The notes under the pieces are model-generated. The model was not told the origin of the DNA and ran no database searches. It worked only from the letters and a program-made list of their open reading frames with translations. The translations under genes were made by a program, and so were the position numbers. Source: Clostridiales bacterium (GTDB lineage Bacteria; Bacillota; Clostridia; Christensenellales; Borkfalkiaceae). From it: 40,335 bases of DNA. Location: contig SVHH01000005.1 in NCBI GenBank assembly GCA_015055945.1, positions 1 through 40,335 of the forward strand, written 5' to 3'. Positions 39,152-40,335 of this stretch are shown one piece after another. How positions within the stretch are numbered: the first letter of the stretch is position 1; the number at the start of each line of letters is the position of its first letter.

Positions 39152-40335
39152 TTATTTTAAGAAACCTTTGTAATTCTTCATCATAATTTGTGATTGTAAT
39201 GCTTGTTCAAATTCGAGTGAAATTGAAACAACGATTAACAACCCAGTTGCACTGAACGCATTAACCAAACCAATATCAATTGACTTGAAAATGAGTGAAG
39301 GAATAAGAGCAACGAGAGCTAAGAAGATTGCACCAAAGAGTGTGATTCTATTAGAAACTCTTCTAAGGTAATCTGCAGTGGGTTTACCAGGTCTAGTGCC
39401 AGGAATAAAACCACCGTTTCCTTGAATACTCTTACTAATATCGTCAGGATTGAATTGAATTTGATTATAGAAGTATGAGAAGAACAAAATCAATAAGCAA
39501 AGGAGTACCATGTACACCCAGCTGTTTACACCAACGTAAGTTGTCCACCAGTTATCTGAAGGAACGTTGAATAAGCTGATGATTAAATCAGGGAAACTCA
39601 AGATTGAGAAAGAGAAGATCAAGGGCATAACACCAGATGAGTTAACCTTGATGGGAATGTGAGTAGATTGACCACCATACATTTTTCTTCCCTTAACTTG
39701 CTTTGCATATTGAACGGGAATTTTACGTTCAGCTTCGTGCACTGTTACGATTGCAGCAAACATTACGATTGCAGTTGCAAGGAAACCTACTAAGTTCCAA
39801 GTTGCGCTCATAGCGGTTGCGGGGTCTGCCATTTGTTGGAAAAGACCTAAGATTGCTTGACCAGCGGTTGATAATACACCGGCAAAAATCAATAATGAAA
39901 TACCGTTTGATACACCGTAGTCAGTAATTCTTTCACCTAACCACATAGTGAGCGTTGCACCAGTAGTGTAAACCAAAACTAAGAACACGTAGCTTGCAGC
40001 CTTACCGAAATCAGTTTGACCAAACAACATTTCGAATCTAATACCTGCATCGCCAAAAGCAACCAAAATACCGATTGATTGAGCGAGTGCAAGAATTAAG
40101 GTCGCAATTCTGGTGTAAGAATTGATTTTTCTTCTACCTTCTTCGCCTTGCTTGCTTAATCTTTCAAGAGCAGGAATACCTACTGATAAAAGTTGAATAA
40201 TAATTGATGCGTTAATGTACGGTCCGATACCCATTGCAAAGAACGTACCAGTGCTCAATGCACCACCGGATACCGCATTCATAATTTGTAAGAAAGAAAG
40301 TTCATTTAAACTATCGAAGCCCATAATGCCAGGTA
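39152..40335 (-). CDS. secY: Protein translocase subunit SecY, 5' end missing
   Basis: The window holds about 394 C-terminal residues; the frame stays open to the edge (PGI before MGFDSLNELS), so the start lies outside. Helices 2 to 10 are seen with the conserved GPYINASIIIQLL, YGVSNGISLLIFAG, SSGVMPLIFSFSILSFP and GKPTADYLRRVSNRITLFG in parts. SecY is the membrane channel that works with SecA, encoded at 15456. It is the first gene of the run adk-map-infA that continues left. Confidence 0.97.
   Translation of the reverse strand, partial: PGIMGFDSLNELSFLQIMNAVSGGALSTGTFFAMGIGPYINASIIIQLLSVGIPALERLSKQGEEGRRKINSYTRIATLILALAQSIGILVAFGDAGIRFEMLFGQTDFGKAASYVFLVLVYTTGATLTMWLGERITDYGVSNGISLLIFAGVLSTAGQAILGLFQQMADPATAMSATWNLVGFLATAIVMFAAIVTVHEAERKIPVQYAKQVKGRKMYGGQSTHIPIKVNSSGVMPLIFSFSILSFPDLIISLFNVPSDNWWTTYVGVNSWVYMVLLCLLILFFSYFYNQIQFNPDDISKSIQGNGGFIPGTRPGKPTADYLRRVSNRITLFGAIFLALVALIPSLIFKSIDIGLVNAFSATGLLIVVSISLEFEQALQSQIMMKNYKGFLK

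Overview
This window is chromosomal DNA from a low-GC Gram-positive bacterium, most likely an uncultured member of the class Clostridia (Bacillota). The reasons are an A+T-rich sequence, strong AAGGAG-type ribosome binding sites, sigma-A promoters of the TTGACA-17-TATAAT type, Cys4 zinc forms of S4, L36 and adenylate kinase, DegV proteins, and a stand-alone KOW/L14e-like protein after map. Nearly all genes lie on the minus strand. No rRNA, CRISPR array, prophage or transposase was seen.

Region by region (right to left, the direction in which most genes are read): 40335-33938 is the distal end of the ribosomal protein superoperon, secY(partial)-adk-map-KOW protein-infA-rpmJ-rpsM-rpsK-rpsD-rpoA-rplQ, closed by a strong terminator. 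Next is feoA-feoB plus a 55-codon gene overlapping the feoB end. Its likely terminator is encoded antisense inside the convergent ygjV gene. Divergent from ygjV is a potABCD polyamine importer whose mRNA begins with a leader of about 370 nt that is rich in hairpins. On the plus strand, 20359-25643 holds a TetR regulator, a heterodimeric ABC exporter and a radical SAM protein. On the minus strand, 20084-12890 is a housekeeping run metK-comF-secA-prfB-tsaD-Dabb gene-tRNA-Leu; prfB carries the programmed +1 frameshift. Beyond the tRNA lies a hairpin-rich segment bounded by a second copy of the tRNA 3' end.

The left third (12563-1) holds accessory and metabolic units: a membrane-anchored alpha/beta hydrolase (plus strand), two DegV fatty-acid-binding proteins, an envelope-type operon (GNAT, GtrA, acyltransferase-like), a histidine phosphatase, amino-sugar catabolism (nagA plus a divergent NagB-like protein), a small unknown gene, a TetR regulator that seems to share an operator with the neighbouring degV gene, and a redox/sulfur operon (flavin reductase, NifX-like protein, CoA-disulfide-reductase/rhodanese fusion). 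The first 24 bases are the start of another minus-strand gene with a good promoter.

The items most worth following are the structured pot leader, the tRNA-Leu-flanked hairpin segment, the two TetR operator pairs, the small gene after feoB with its antisense terminator, and several enzymes whose catalytic residues depart from their families. All functional statements rest on reading motifs by eye; no database search was run.
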